A stretch of 64,000 nt of DNA from positions 1,813,481 to 1,877,480 of the forward strand of contig CM041203.1 in assembly GCA_023078555.1 (NCBI GenBank), read 5' to 3'. The DNA comes from Ulva prolifera. Taxonomy: Eukaryota > Chlorophyta > Ulvophyceae > Ulvales > Ulvaceae. Shown one piece after another: positions 63,533 to 64,000 of the stretch. Position 1 is the stretch's first letter. Each line of letters starts with the position of its first letter. The notes beneath the pieces were generated by a model. It saw only the letters and a program-made list of their open reading frames with translations. It had not been told where the DNA came from and did not search any database. Position numbers and translations under genes: made by a program.

Positions 63533-64000
63533 GCTGGACTATTGCGGGAGTGTTCGTTCTACTCACCATTCCTGTGACAGTATATCAGGTGAGCACTGAC
63601 CTGTGCACAGCTGCCATGAGCTCCGTTGCAGCTGCACGTGCTTGGTGCTTTTTAACATTCTGGGTATACCGTGCTTGCAGGTAGCTTTGCATGTCTCCTA
63701 CTACAATGTGCCAGAACTTCAGCGGCACATTGTTCGCATCATCTTTATGGTTCCAATATATGCCTTTGTTAGCTGGTTTTCACTACGATGGAGCAGCTGC
63801 CGGAGGTGGCTTTCTCCTGCACGCGAATGCTACGAAGCAGTTGTGTTGTATAGCTTCTATTGCTACCTGATCACCTGCTTGCAGCGCAAATCAGGTGATT
63901 ATGCTGCATGGTTGCGGAACCTGCCGCCACAGGAACCCATGTGGCCTTTCAACAGCGATTTAGGACGGCTTCTGAACGTCAAGACGATACACGATGGAGA
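63533..64000 (+). CDS. TMEM184/LAZ1-family membrane protein (partial both ends)
   Basis: Multipass membrane protein of the Ost-alpha/TMEM184 (DUF300) family; the plant member LAZ1 acts in tonoplast and vacuole function. Exon 63533-63588 (TIAGVFVLLTIPVTVYQ) ends at a GTGAGC donor. The next exon starts at 63681 and is open to the window edge: VALHVSYYNVPELQRHIVRI, IFMVPIYAFVSWFSLR, then ARECYEAVVLYSFYCYLI. The PELQR.IVRI.FMVP.Y and RE.YEA.V.Y.F motifs are the family signature, covering transmembrane helices 1 to 3. The first exon (phase 1 junction) is upstream and unidentified; the C-terminal half lies outside the window. Confidence 0.85.

Overview
The window is nuclear DNA of a unicellular green alga, most likely a core chlorophyte (Trebouxiophyceae-like; this placement is inference). 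The genes are split by many short GT-AG introns. Several families point to a plastid-bearing green-lineage nucleus: a bacterial-type alpha/beta-fused glycyl-tRNA synthetase with an N-terminal presequence, a PLATZ transcription factor, a phloem-protein-2-A10-like protein and a LAZ1/TMEM184-type membrane protein. Introns are rich in TGCATG words, CA repeats and G or C homopolymers. No operons, ribosome binding sites or CRISPR arrays were seen, and none would be expected.

Layout, left to right: an ATR checkpoint kinase (+, 5' end cut off by the window); two acetyl-CoA synthetase paralogues in tandem (both -); an unrecognised + gene candidate; a DHH/DHHA1 phosphoesterase (-); a gene-poor stretch with a possible terminal-inverted-repeat element; a PLATZ factor and a bZIP factor (both -); deoxyhypusine synthase (+); a PP2-A10-like membrane protein (+) ending 53 bp from the stop of the glycyl-tRNA synthetase (-); a divergent promoter to a two-repeat plastid-type membrane protein (+); an unrecognised gene (-); a multi-exon + candidate ending in RPSSARP-type repeats; TFIIF alpha (-); an ER HSP70 of the GRP170/HSP70-17 class (-); and the 5' part of a TMEM184-family gene (+) running off the right edge.

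Five gene models were assembled exon by exon with consistent phase: the DHH phosphoesterase (316 aa), the bZIP factor (723 aa), deoxyhypusine synthase (about 361 aa), the two-repeat membrane protein (302 aa) and most of PLATZ. The others are given as gene spans with the exons that could be read.

The most interesting items are these. A tRNA-derived SINE family has four copies here, three in introns of ACS2, bZIP and deoxyhypusine synthase. One exon block is nearly identical between the two acetyl-CoA synthetases, suggesting gene conversion. The GRP170 homologue ends HDELR instead of a terminal HDEL. A repeated-domain membrane protein was not recognised. GC-rich blocks begin and end inside genes rather than between them. 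The genes do not form one pathway; they cover housekeeping functions (DNA damage signalling, acetate activation, eIF5A modification, plastid translation, ER folding, Pol II initiation).
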